This document shows positions 43,075-51,716 of a stretch of 64,000 nucleotides of DNA, in pieces. A program made the position numbers and the translations under genes. Origin of the DNA: Rubrobacteraceae bacterium (GTDB taxonomy: Bacteria; Actinomycetota; Rubrobacteria; Rubrobacterales; Rubrobacteraceae). Every line of letters begins with the position of its first letter. Position 1 is the stretch's first letter. The stretch lies in assembly GCA_030448125.1 (NCBI GenBank), contig JAUJNO010000003.1, positions 56,576 through 120,575 of the forward strand. The letters run 5' to 3'. Below the pieces are notes generated by a model. It saw only the letters and a list, made by a program, of their open reading frames with translations, was not told where the DNA came from and searched no databases.

Positions 43075-43164
43075 AGATAGACGGCGGGTTCGACCACCAG
43101 CAACGGCACGTCTACTGCTCGGCCAAGACCAGAAGAGCCAAAACCAACTTGCGTGAAAAACCGC

Positions 43165-43211
43165 TTGACACAAGGCGCCTACTCGGGTATTTTTACCCTT
43201 AGCTAAAAAAA
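43165..43211 (+). promoter_or_regulatory. Promoter and candidate DtxR operator of the sulfite-oxidase/MCO operon
   Basis: TTGACA (43165-43170), exactly 17 nt, TATTTT (43188-43193), immediately followed by TTACCCTTAGCTAAAAAAA. The A/T-rich AGCTAAAAA element overlaps the start region, a position suited to repression. Confidence 0.6.
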
Positions 43212-43243
43212 ACTTTGAACGTAAGTTAAATTTGAGGAGGATA

Positions 43244-44407
43244 GATGGACTCCACAAAGAAGCAGAGCATCTCTCGCGGGGGTTCTTGTGTGGAGAGACG
43301 AGCTCGCTCAAGCCGACGAAGGCCGTTCTCGTGAGCAGGATCACCGAGAGCCGGGAGTTCACCCGCGAGGAGATGCTGCAGGCTCAGCGGTGCTATAGCA
43401 TGCACATGGAGGGGCTCCGCTACCCCATTACCCCGGTAGGGATGCATTATCTCCTTATCCACTTCGACATCCCCTTTGTCGACCCGGCGACTTACGAGAT
43501 CCCGATCGGCGGCCTGGTGCGCGAGCCGCTCAGGCTGACCCTGGAGGACATAAAGGTCCGCCCGAAGGTCACCGAGCCCGTGATGATGGAGTGCGCCGGC
43601 ACCGGGCGCTCGCACGCCTCGCCCCGGACGGTCTTCGTGCCGTGGTTCGATGGGGCGATCGGGTGCGCCGAGTGGACGGGCACGCCGCTCGGACCGATCC
43701 TCGAGGAGGCTGGCCTGCTCGATGAAGCGGTCGAGGTCCTCTTCACCGGCCACGACCGCGGCATCCAGGAGGGCGTCGAGCAAAACTTCGAGCGCAGCCT
43801 CACGACCGAGGAGGCCATGGGCGACGGGGTGATGCTCGCCTACGAGGTAAACGGCCAGCCGCTCCCGCCGCAGCACGGCGCTCCGTTGAGGCTGATCGTT
43901 CCCGACTGGTACGGGATGGCCTCGGTGAAGTGGCTGAAAGGGATCACGGCCATCGGTGAGCCCTTCGACGGCTTCCAGCAGGGGAACAAGTACCGCTACA
44001 AGCGCTCCGAGGACGAGAAGGGCACGCCCGTGACGCGCAAGGAGCCCCGTGCCCTGATGCAGCCACCAGGGATACCCTCGCAACTAGGCCGCAGCCGTTA
44101 TGTCGAGGCGGGGCGGATCCCGATCGAGGGCCGGGCTTGGTCGGGATGGGGACTCGTGGAGCGGGTCGAGTTCAGTCCGGACGGCGGATACACCTGGGAC
44201 GATGTCGCGCTCGGCGAGCCGGTAGGAAGATACGCCTGGAGGCCGTGGTTCTATGAGTGGGACGCGCGGGAGCCCGGCGAGTACGAGCTGTGCGCCCGGG
44301 CCACCGACGCGGCCGGGAGCACTCAACCGCTAGACGCTGGCGAGGTCTGGAACCACGGTACCTACGGGATCAACGTCGTCCAGCGTGTCCCCGTTTTCGT
44401 CGAGTAG
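43244..44407 (+). CDS. Sulfite-oxidase-family molybdopterin oxidoreductase, frameshifted Tat signal
   Basis: GAGGAGG precedes ATG 43244, which reads MDSTKKQSISR and then leaves the frame at CGCGGGGGTT. The main frame continues GFLCGETSSLKPTKAVLVSR. One added C would give SRRGFL, a twin-arginine motif. The catalytic domain has Mo-cofactor Cys in VMMECAGTGRSHASPRTVF, GAIGCAEWTGTPL, YEVNGQPLPPQHGAPLRLIV, PDWYGMASVKWLKGI and a C-terminal Mo-co dimerisation domain (GRAWSGWGLVERVEFSPDGG). Without a cytochrome domain it resembles the SorA/YedY-like family. Likely exported by Tat; substrate sulfite or another oxo-compound. First gene of a four- to six-gene plus-strand operon. Confidence 0.82.
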   Translation, partial: DGLHKEAEHLSRGFLCGETSSLKPTKAVLVSRITESREFTREEMLQAQRCYSMHMEGLRYPITPVGMHYLLIHFDIPFVDPATYEIPIGGLVREPLRLTLEDIKVRPKVTEPVMMECAGTGRSHASPRTVFVPWFDGAIGCAEWTGTPLGPILEEAGLLDEAVEVLFTGHDRGIQEGVEQNFERSLTTEEAMGDGVMLAYEVNGQPLPPQHGAPLRLIVPDWYGMASVKWLKGITAIGEPFDGFQQGNKYRYKRSEDEKGTPVTRKEPRALMQPPGIPSQLGRSRYVEAGRIPIEGRAWSGWGLVERVEFSPDGGYTWDDVALGEPVGRYAWRPWFYEWDAREPGEYELCARATDAAGSTQPLDAGEVWNHGTYGINVVQRVPVFVE

Positions 44408-44449
44408 TCACGCCCGAAGGGGCCAAATTCAGAAAGTGGAGGTCAAGGA

Positions 44450-45970
44450 ATGGAATCAAAGAGAAAGACTTTATACATGGCGGCGGCCCTCTCGGTGGTC
44501 GCCGCGTTGTCGCATCTTTGGGCGATGCCGGAGCACTTCGGGGAGTGGTGGGGGTACGGGGTCTTCTTCCTGGCCGCCGCCGTCGCCCAGGGGCTCTACG
44601 GTCTGGCCCTGCTCCGACGGCCCGGGCAGCCTCTTCTGGTGCTCGGCGTCGGGCTCAACCTGGCGGTCGTCGTCCTCTACGTGGTGACGCGCACCGTCGG
44701 GGTCCCGTTCTTCGGGCCGCACGCCGGGGAGGTCGAGGGGATAGGGGTGATCGACCTGTCCGCGATGATGGCGGAGCTGGCGCTCATTGTAGCGCTGGCG
44801 GCGCTGTGGCGCTTCGATCGACGGGTAGACACCGTAGATTCTGTAGGAGGGACAGAGTTGGTGCGAGTGGGTGAGCCGGGATCCGGAGTCTCGCGCCGGG
44901 ATTTCTTGAAGACCGCCGGTGTCGCTGGGGCTTTGGGGGTCTCCGGTGGCGCTTTGGGACTGCGGGCCGCCGGTGGCGTGGGGGCCTTAGGCATCGCCGG
45001 CGGCGCTCTGGGCGCGCACGTTGGGACGGCGCACGGGCAGGAGGACAACGCCACGGCGCCCGAAGGGGAGACCGGGGGGGAGATCGACGCCGCGGGGCAC
45101 GAAGGGGACGTGGGCGGGCACGGTGGGAAAGGGGACGTCGACCTTTCACGGTTCGACCCGTCGGATTTCTTGAGGGACTTCTACTGGGGGGAGGAGCGCC
45201 AGGAAGGCGGTAGGACGATTCGGGAGTACGAGATTACGGCGGAGGACGCCGAGATCGAGGTGGCGCCGGGGATGTTTTATCCAGCGTGGACGTTCAACGG
45301 GCAAGTCCCGGGTCCCACGATAAGGGCGCGTGAGGGGGACCGGATGCGCGTCGTGTTCAAGAACCGTGGTACGCACCCTCACACCATGCACTTCCACGGC
45401 ATCCACTCGGCGGACCAGGACGGGTCGTTGGAGGTGGTCGCTCCGGGGCAGGACTTCACCTACGAGTTCGACGCCGAGCCGTTCGGGCTGCACCTCTACC
45501 ACTGCCACGTAACGCCCCTGCGCAAGCACATCGAGAAGGGGCTCTACGGGACGTTCATCATCGACCCCAAGGAAGGGCGCGAAGAGGCCGACGAGATGGT
45601 CATGCTCATGAACGGCTTCGACACCAACTTCGATAAGGAGAACGAGGTCTACACCGTCAACGGGGTGGCCTTCCACTACCAGCGCTACCCGGTCAAGATA
45701 AAGCAGGGTGAGAAGGTCCGAGTGTACCTGGTCAACATGACGGAGTTCGACCTCATAAACAGCATGCATATACACGCGAACTTCTTCGACTACTACCCCA
45801 CGGGGACGAGTATGGAGCCGGCGGAGTTCACCGACACGAAGATGCTCGCCCAGGGGGAGCGCGGGATCATGGAGTTCACCTACAACCGCACCGGCCGTTT
45901 CATGTTCCATGCCCACGTCAACGAGTTCGCGGAGCTCGGCTGGTTGGGGTTCTTCGAGGTGGAGGAGTAA
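44450..45970 (+). CDS. Two-domain multicopper oxidase with N-terminal membrane domain and internal Tat motif
   Basis: 506 residues. Residues 1-125 hold four membrane segments (LYMAAALSVVAALSHLWAM, GVFFLAAAVAQGLYGLALL, PLLVLGVGLNLAVVVLYVV, LSAMMAELALIVALAALWRF). Near residue 145 comes SRRDFLKTAGVAGALG, a twin-arginine signal in mid-protein, then an Ala/Gly-rich segment. The cupredoxin domains carry HTMHFHGIH, HLYHCHVTPLRKHIEKGLYG, INSMHIHANFF and FMFHAHVNEFAELG, the copper ligands of two-domain laccase/nitrite-reductase-like oxidases. A second translocation step is implied to put the copper domains outside. Role could be metal oxidation or terminal oxidation (inference). Confidence 0.85.
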   Translation: MESKRKTLYMAAALSVVAALSHLWAMPEHFGEWWGYGVFFLAAAVAQGLYGLALLRRPGQPLLVLGVGLNLAVVVLYVVTRTVGVPFFGPHAGEVEGIGVIDLSAMMAELALIVALAALWRFDRRVDTVDSVGGTELVRVGEPGSGVSRRDFLKTAGVAGALGVSGGALGLRAAGGVGALGIAGGALGAHVGTAHGQEDNATAPEGETGGEIDAAGHEGDVGGHGGKGDVDLSRFDPSDFLRDFYWGEERQEGGRTIREYEITAEDAEIEVAPGMFYPAWTFNGQVPGPTIRAREGDRMRVVFKNRGTHPHTMHFHGIHSADQDGSLEVVAPGQDFTYEFDAEPFGLHLYHCHVTPLRKHIEKGLYGTFIIDPKEGREEADEMVMLMNGFDTNFDKENEVYTVNGVAFHYQRYPVKIKQGEKVRVYLVNMTEFDLINSMHIHANFFDYYPTGTSMEPAEFTDTKMLAQGERGIMEFTYNRTGRFMFHAHVNEFAELGWLGFFEVEE

Positions 45971-45973
45971 GGG

Positions 45974-47185
45974 ATGGAGCACGGAGGAGAAGGAGCAACG
46001 ATGGAACGTAAGGGACGTGGACCGGGCTGGGTGCTCCTGGGGCTCCTGCCGCTCCTGGGATTAGGATTGCTGCTGGCCTTCATCGTGCTGAATGGGGCGG
46101 GGGTGGAGCGGGACGACCTCCCGCCCGTGGAGGACCTGACCATCGAGCGGGTCACCATGCCGACGGAGAACGAGTTCGTCGTCTCCGTCACCAATGGCGG
46201 CCCGGACCCCGTGACGGTGGCTCAAGTCAACGTGGACGACGCCCTGACGGGCTTCGAGATGGAGTCGGGGAACCCGATCCCGTCGCTCGGTTCGGAGGAA
46301 ATAACCATCCCCTACTCGTGGGTCGAGGGCGATGCGTACGGGATAGTCCTCTTCACGAACCTCGGGACCACCTTCGAAACGGAGGAGCCCGTACCGGCGT
46401 TTATCACGCCGGGCTTCTCATCGGGGACGTTCTTCCAGTACGCGCTCATCGGGTTCTACGTTGGCGTGGTGCCGGTGGCTCTAGGGATGCTTTGGTTCCC
46501 GTTCCTCCGGCGTCTCGGCACCTCGGGGATAAACTTCGTTTTGGCCCTGACGGTCGGGTTGCTGGTCTACCTGGTGTTGGACACGCTGCTGGAGGCCGGG
46601 GAGATCGCCATCGAGCTGCCGGGCGCCTTCTCGGGGATACCGATGGTGATCCTGATCTCCCTGCTGACGCTTCTCGGGCTCCTGGGGACCGAACGGCTCT
46701 TTCGGCGCGGGCGCGAGGAGGCGAGCCGGCTCGGGACCTCCTACCGGATATCCTTGGGGATAGGGCTGCACAACCTCGGCGAGGGGCTGGCCATCGGGGC
46801 GGCGTTCGCCCTCGGGGAGGCGGCTTTGGGGACCTTTTTGGTGCTCGGGTTCACCCTGCACAACATCACCGAGGGCGTCGGCATCGCCGCGCCCATCCTC
46901 AAAGAGAAGCCGAAGCTCGCCCACTTCGCCGGGCTGGTGCTCCTCGCGGGCGCTCCGGCCATCTTGGGGACCTGGATCGGGGGTTTCGCCCCCTCGAACT
47001 TCGTAGCGGCCATCTTCCTGGCCATAGGGGCCGGGGCCATCCTCCAGGTCATCTACGAGGTCACGCGGCTCCTCTTGAAGGACTCCGCGGAGAACAAGAC
47101 CCCGGCCCTCTCCGGCGTAAACCTGGGCGGGCTCACGGCCGGCATAGCGATCATGTACGCGACGGCCCTCCTGGTGAGCGTGTAA
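45974..47185 (+). CDS. ZIP-family metal transporter with extracellular N-terminal domain
   Basis: 403 residues, ATG 4 nt after the MCO stop with GGAGG upstream. One N-terminal membrane segment (GLLPLLGLGLLLAFIVL) and about 110 extracellular beta-rich residues (DLTIERVTMPTENEFVVSVT, PVTVAQVNVDDALTGF) precede a ZIP permease of about seven segments. The metal site is HNLGEGLAIGAAF plus HNITEGVGIAAP. The extra N-terminal domain is unusual for ZIP. Probably moves Zn, Fe or Mn, and the operon with a multicopper oxidase points to iron or manganese. Followed by two hairpins. Confidence 0.85.
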   Translation: MEHGGEGATMERKGRGPGWVLLGLLPLLGLGLLLAFIVLNGAGVERDDLPPVEDLTIERVTMPTENEFVVSVTNGGPDPVTVAQVNVDDALTGFEMESGNPIPSLGSEEITIPYSWVEGDAYGIVLFTNLGTTFETEEPVPAFITPGFSSGTFFQYALIGFYVGVVPVALGMLWFPFLRRLGTSGINFVLALTVGLLVYLVLDTLLEAGEIAIELPGAFSGIPMVILISLLTLLGLLGTERLFRRGREEASRLGTSYRISLGIGLHNLGEGLAIGAAFALGEAALGTFLVLGFTLHNITEGVGIAAPILKEKPKLAHFAGLVLLAGAPAILGTWIGGFAPSNFVAAIFLAIGAGAILQVIYEVTRLLLKDSAENKTPALSGVNLGGLTAGIAIMYATALLVSV

Positions 47186-47200
47186 GGAAGAGAGACAAGA

Positions 47201-47227
47201 GCCCGGGGATCTCTTTCTTCCCCGGGC
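47201..47227 (+). terminator. Intrinsic terminator after the ZIP gene
   Basis: 8-bp stem GCCCGGGG / CCCCGGGC with an 11-nt T-rich loop, 16 nt after the ZIP stop. Confidence 0.65.
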
Positions 47228-47230
47228 CTC

Positions 47231-47283
47231 TTAGAAAGAGCCCAGGGAGTTCTTCCCCTTTCTTTCTCTCTGGGTTCTTTCTA
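47231..47283 (+). terminator. Second hairpin in tandem, leader of the DoxX gene
   Basis: TTAGAAAGA-G-CCCAG pairs with CTGGG-TTCTTTCTAA in a long stem separated by a T/C-rich loop. Directly follows the first terminator and precedes the DoxX start by 44 nt, so it may be a back-up terminator or an attenuator. Confidence 0.5.
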
Positions 47284-47327
47284 AAAGAGAAGGAGCGGAC
47301 ATCAATGCAGGCAAAGGAGTTGTTTCG

Positions 47328-47738
47328 ATGCACAACCGTGAGATCGCCTACGCGCTGCTGAGGGTGACCGTAGGCACAATGTTCCTGTTCTATGGAGTCG
47401 GTAAGCTGCTGGGAGGGGTCGGCGGTTTTACTGGAGGTATGGTAGAGCGGTTTGCGGGCTCCTTCCTGCCATCGCCACTCGTGGAGCTGTTCGCCTACGT
47501 GTTGCCGTTCGCGGAGGTGGCGATCGGCGCGCTTCTCGTGCTGGGTTTGTTCAACGTAGCTACTCTTACGCTCGCCGGACTCCTCATGCTGGCGCTCACG
47601 TTCGGCGCAGTCATGCTGCCCGACCCACCCACGGCTGCTCAAAACGTCACCTTTGCGCTGGTGATCTTCGTGCTGCTGTGGTCGGCGGAGCACAACGCCT
47701 ACTCACTCGGCCGTCCACAGACATCCAAGCAAGGGTGA
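47328..47738 (+). CDS. DoxX-family membrane protein
   Basis: 136 residues, ATG with AAAGGAGTTGTTTC upstream. Four membrane segments with the DoxX pattern: AYALLRVTVGTMFLFYGVGK, FLPSPLVELFAYVLPFAEVA, IGALLVLGLFNVATLTLAGL and NVTFALVIFVLLW. The family includes the membrane subunit of thiosulfate:quinone oxidoreductase and partners of redox proteins. It pairs with the Rieske protein 61 nt downstream, as does the copy at 56 kb. The HNAYSLGR tail is conserved in such proteins. Confidence 0.85.
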   Translation: MHNREIAYALLRVTVGTMFLFYGVGKLLGGVGGFTGGMVERFAGSFLPSPLVELFAYVLPFAEVAIGALLVLGLFNVATLTLAGLLMLALTFGAVMLPDPPTAAQNVTFALVIFVLLWSAEHNAYSLGRPQTSKQG

Positions 47739-47799
47739 GCGATCCGCGCCAGGGTCAGGCGAGACGAAGGTCACCCGACCTGACACCAATGAGGAGGAA

Positions 47800-48306
47800 G
47801 TGGCAGGCAAGGAACGCATTTCGAGAAAGAAGTTCATCGGCTTGGGAGCGACCCTGGGGCTGAGCTCAGTGGGAGCCTCGGTAATAGCCGGTTGTGGAGG
47901 AGCAGGTGGTGGTGGTGGCGGCGGTTCCGCCGGAAGCGGAGGGACCAGTACGTCCGGCGGTGGAGGCAGCACCACAGAGGCCGGGCCGGAGGTCGGCAAG
48001 GGGCAGGCCATCACCAAGGAGTCCGAGGTGACACCCGAGGCTGCCTTCTCCTTCACCGACGCCGATACAAAGCGACCTGGCGTGCTGGTGCGTCTCGAGA
48101 ACGGAGACCTCGCAGCGTACTCGGCGGTCTGCACGCACCAGGCTTGCATGGTGGCCTACCGGCCCGAGGAGAAGAAGCTCGCCTGCCCATGCCACGGCTC
48201 GGTCTTCGATCCGTCGAGAGGCGCGGCCGTAGAGAACGGCCCGGCTAACTCTCCCCTACCGGAGGTAGCGATAGAGGTCAGAGAGGGCGAGGTCTTCCTT
48301 GCTTAG
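47800..48306 (+). CDS. Tat-exported Rieske 2Fe-2S lipoprotein (copy 1)
   Basis: 168 residues, GTG start. The N-terminus ERISRKKFIGLGATLG then SSVGASVIAGCGG combines a twin-arginine-like motif (SRKKF) with a lipobox (IAGC), then a Gly/Ser linker of about 35 residues. The Rieske domain has CTHQAC and CPCHGS ligand motifs (Cys-x-His, Cys-x-x-His) and a short DPSRGAAVENGPAN loop. A membrane-anchored external electron carrier. It sits between two DoxX genes. Confidence 0.9.
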   Translation: MAGKERISRKKFIGLGATLGLSSVGASVIAGCGGAGGGGGGGSAGSGGTSTSGGGGSTTEAGPEVGKGQAITKESEVTPEAAFSFTDADTKRPGVLVRLENGDLAAYSAVCTHQACMVAYRPEEKKLACPCHGSVFDPSRGAAVENGPANSPLPEVAIEVREGEVFLA

Positions 48307-48396
48307 GGACGTTACTCTTCCGATGGTCGGCAACACGACTAAGCTCGTTCCAAGTATACGTAAAATGGATCGTTTAGGGAAAGGGAACACGGAGAG

Positions 48397-48920
48397 ATGA
48401 GTTGGATCCGAAAGAGCCTGTCGAGTACGGCATCGCCGGCGGTAACCCTGATTCGGCTCGCGGTCGGGGGCGTGTTCCTTACCGAGGGCATCCAAAAGTT
48501 CCTCTATCCGGACGCGCTCGGGGCGGGGCGGTTCACCAAGATCGGGATACCGGCTCCCGAGGTCTCGGCTTCGTTCGTTGGAGTAGTCGAGATCGTCTGC
48601 GGAGCTCTCCTTTTGCTAGGTTTGCTCACGCGGCTGGCCAGCATCCCGCTGATCATCGACATGCTGGTGGCGATCGCCACGACCAAGATCCCCTTTTCTT
48701 CGGAACCGGACCGGAACCCAACCCGATGGGCGATCAGTACGGGTTCTGGGCGGGGCTACATCAGGGCCGCCTGGACTTCGCGATGCTTATGGGCGCCATC
48801 TTTTTGCTCGTCGTTGGTGCCGGACGGTGGTTGTCTTTCGACGCGCTCTTTGCGCGGAGGGCGGCGCCGGCGGAGGACGATCGCTCCGGGAGCAGGGCAT
48901 CCGCTCCCCGCGCCACGTAA
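48397..48920 (+). pseudogene. DoxX-family membrane protein (second copy of the plus-strand unit), one frameshift
   Basis: ATG 48397, TLIRLAVGGVFLTEGIQKFL, ASFVGVVEIVCGALLLLGLL, DMLVAIATTKIPF; then the coding line shifts at the CCCCTTTT run (near 48695) to FGTGPEPNPMGDQYGFWAGL, DFAMLMGAIFLLVVGAGRWL and a stop at 48920. One extra T repairs it. Four membrane segments; the FWAGLHQGRLDFAML part is typical of DoxX/SURF4-like proteins. Third DoxX of the island counting the 56-kb copy. Confidence 0.8.
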
Positions 48921-48929
48921 CTCGAGCGC

Positions 48930-49220
48930 ATGACGAGCAGAGGCAGGGGCAGCAACCTTCGTACGAAAGGATGCGTTGCGCAAGCGGGGATCAAGACGCG
49001 CATCTCCCGACGCGGCATCGACCCTGGCGAGCGGTTGGGGTGCCGCCAATGGGCGATAGAGTGGACGCTGGCGTGGCTTCCACAAAAGACATCTCTCCCC
49101 GGATCTCCGTCTCTCTTTGACAGACGGATCTGCTTCGCGGGAAGGTGGACTCGCGAACCGCACGCGGGCACGGATGTTCCTCTCGGTGGCGGCGGCAAGA
49201 CCAACATCTATAAGCGCTAC
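48930..49220 (+). mobile_element. Decayed IS5-type transposase C-terminus
   Basis: The frame at 48930 contains ISRRGIDPGERLGCRQWAIE followed by WTLAWL, clearly related to the IARRGIxSSxRLGxHRWVVE-RTLAWL stretch near the end of IS5/IS427-group transposases, and a weak NIYKRYE end. The catalytic Asp parts, a start and inverted repeats are absent. It marks an old insertion at the centre of the redox island. Confidence 0.6.
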
Positions 49221-49340
49221 GAGATCAGAGACTGGAAGACGGAAGGTAGAAGATCGAATGCAAGCCATAAAAAGCAGTAATGAGTCTTCGAGTGTCCGCG
49301 TTCCGCTCACGGGGGCGGGCGCTCGCTTCGAGGAGGAGCT

Positions 49341-50796
49341 TTGGACGGAGTAGTTCTCTCTAGCCTCGGACTGTTCGCGGCGCTCTTTTTCGTTGCGTTG
49401 AACGGTCTGTTCGTGTCCGCGGAGTTCTCGTTCGTAAAGATCCGGGCCACGCAGGTGGAGCGCCTCGTACAGGAAGGCCGGGCCTCGGCGAGGCTGGTCC
49501 AGACGGCCACCCGAAAGCTCGACGCCTACCTAGCCGTCTGCCAGCTCGGCATCACAATCTCGTCCCTGAGCCTGGGCGCTTTGGGGGAGCCGGCTATCGC
49601 GAGCCTGATCGAGCCCTTGCTCGGGTCGGTACTGCCGGAAAACTTCATCCACGCCGTCGCTTTCGCCATAGGTTTCTTAATAATAACTTCCCTGCACGTG
49701 ATCTTGGGAGAGCTGGTGCCGAAGAGCGTGGGTATCCAAAGGCCCGAGGGGACCTCCCTGTTTATAGCGCCTTTCATGAGGGCGTTCTACTATCTCTTTC
49801 TGCCGCTGACCATCATTTTCAACGGAGCGGGCAACGCCATAGTCAGGGCTTTTGGCGTCCTGCCGACCTCCGAGACCGAGGAGATGCACTCGGAGATCGA
49901 GTTGCGGACGCTCATCTCCCAGTCGACTCGCCAGGGTGCTCTTCAGAAGAGGGACGAGGACATGCTGGAAGGTGTCTTCGAGCTGGGGGAGACAGTGGCG
50001 AGGGAGATAATGGTTCCTCGCCCCGACGTCGTAACGCTGCCGGCGGAGACGCCCCTCCGCCAGCTAGCGAAGGTGGTGGTCACGGGGAATTACACTCGTT
50101 ACCCGCTCTTCGAGGGCGAGAACGTGGACCGGATCATTGGTGCGGTGCACGTAAAGGACATCCTGCAAGCTGCGGAGGCCGCCGGTAGCTTCGAGGCCGA
50201 CGTCGTGGCTCGCGACCTCATGCGAGAGCTCATCACCGTCCCGGAGAACCGGCTCATAGAAGCTGTCCTGGCCGAGTTCCAGCGGCGGAGGATCCACATG
50301 GCGGTGGTCATAGACGAGTGGGGATCTTTCGAGGGGATCATCACCCTCGAGGACATCCTGGAGGAGATCGTCGGGGAGATCCGGGACGAGTTCGACGAGG
50401 AGGAGCCAGTCATCCGGAAGATGGAAGACGGCAGCTACTCTATCGAAGGCCGGATACCGATCAAAGCGGTCAACGAAGTCCTCGGCTCCACCTTCGAGAG
50501 CGAGGACTTCGGCACTACCGGCGGTCTGGTGCTGGGGCTGCTGGGCCGCCCCGAATGTCGGCGACGAGGTTGCCTTCGACGGCCACATCTTCCGGGTGGA
50601 GAGCGTGGACGGCGCGCGGATCGCCCAGCTCAACGTGCGAGACAACTCGTCCGGGAAGAGGCCGGATGCGCGGGGAGCGACGCGCGCCAGATCTTCTTAC
50701 GGCCCCAGGATGCATCCCCGGCCGGTCGCCGGGCCGTGCTCGAAAAGATCGAAGCCCTGCTCGAAGATCGCCCGAACGCGGAGGTCGAGCTGGTAG
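49341..50796 (+). pseudogene. HlyC/CorC-family CBS-domain membrane protein, frameshift near the C-terminus
   Basis: TTG start with GGAGGAGC directly upstream. DUF21/CNNM membrane domain (LGLFAALFFVALNGLFVSAE, AVAFAIGFLIITSLHVILGE, VPKSVGIQRPE, IIFNGAGNAIVRAFG), two CBS repeats (MVPRPDVVTLPAETPLRQLA, HMAVVIDEWGSFEGIITLED) and the start of a CorC_HlyC domain (DGSYSIEGRIPIKAVNEVLG). At 50550 the frame breaks: two lost bases change GRAPNVGDEVAF to GRPECRR. The other frame continues GDEVAFDGHIFRVESVDGAR and runs to 50796. These proteins are implicated in Mg/Co or other divalent-cation homeostasis. Confidence 0.85.
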
Positions 50797-51002
50797 CGGA
50801 GGGTCCGCCCATGGCTCTCGCCGGTCAGGAAAGCCGCTGCTCGGTCTTCTTGTGCAAAGTGGCCTCGGCGTGGCGGTCCGCAACGACGTCTGGAAGGTCT
50901 GGCGGCCTCGGTGCAACATACGGCTTCGAAAGTTCCCTACCAGGAGAGCGGACGTTTGATCTCGCAGCCAGCGTACCCCACCGCGCCTTCGGGCTTCCCA
51001 CA
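50660..51002 (+). other. Possible decayed coding region between HlyC/CorC and SRPBCC genes
   Basis: One frame reads ARQIFLRPQDASPAGRRAVL, EKIEALLEDRPNAEVELVAE with good codon composition, but no start, and loses coding character after 50830. I cannot assign it. It may be part of the upstream protein's end, of the downstream protein's beginning, or a gene fragment. Confidence 0.3.
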
Positions 51003-51485
51003 CCGACACGAGGTTCGGTCATAGTCGCGAAGATACACACCCGGCTTCCCACGTCGGCGGATCATGCGTGGCGCGTGTTGGCCAGGCGCGATACGTTCCT
51101 CTACGCCACGCGCGGCGCGTTCGGCTACACAGGCGCGGATCGATGGCCCGAGGAGCTCCACGAAGGGCAGGAGATCCAAACCCGGATCCTCTTCTTTCGC
51201 TTGATACCGGCCTGGAGGCACCACCTGCGTCTGGTCCGCGTGGACGAGGGACGGCGCGAGATCCTCTCGCAGGAGCGCGGCGGCTTCATCCGTGCCTGGA
51301 ACCACCGGATTCACATCGAGCCCGAAAACACGGTCCGCTGCCGGTACACCGACGAGATCGAAATCCGGGCAGGTATCCTGACCCCACTGGTCTGGGCCTT
51401 CGCCCACCTGTCCCTCCGCTACCGCCAGTTGAGACTCCGGAGACTGATCCAATGGCTCGTAAAAGCAACCTTGCTGCGCCGTTAA
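51003..51485 (+). CDS. SRPBCC (START-like) family protein, start unclear
   Basis: The frame reads SVIVAKIHTRLPTSADHAWR, VLARRDTFLYATRGAFGYTG, RDRWPEEL-like DRWPEELHEGQEIQTRILFF, LRLVRVDEGRREILSQERGG, WNHRIHIEPENTVRCRYTDE and YRQLRLRRLIQWLVK, a polyketide-cyclase/START-like helix-grip fold of about 155 residues. No ATG, GTG or TTG lies at the natural start; the frame is simply open from upstream, so a base may be missing. Ligand unknown. Confidence 0.65.
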   Translation, partial: PTRGSVIVAKIHTRLPTSADHAWRVLARRDTFLYATRGAFGYTGADRWPEELHEGQEIQTRILFFRLIPAWRHHLRLVRVDEGRREILSQERGGFIRAWNHRIHIEPENTVRCRYTDEIEIRAGILTPLVWAFAHLSLRYRQLRLRRLIQWLVKATLLRR

Positions 51486-51716
51486 CGAGGTCGATGAAGG
51501 CCGAGAGATATGGTCCATGATTCCAGGCAGAGACTACCGGATGGGAAGAGAATGCCAGGCCTCGTCGATAGATACTGGGAATGGAAACGCCGGCGCGCTC
51601 TAACGGCTCTGGAACGCCGCTACGATTTGGCGGCTTTTCTCGAGCGTATTGAATCCCTCCGCGATGCGAGAAGCGCGAGCGCGCTGCCATTTTCGAGACC
51701 GAAGGGAGGAGAATCC

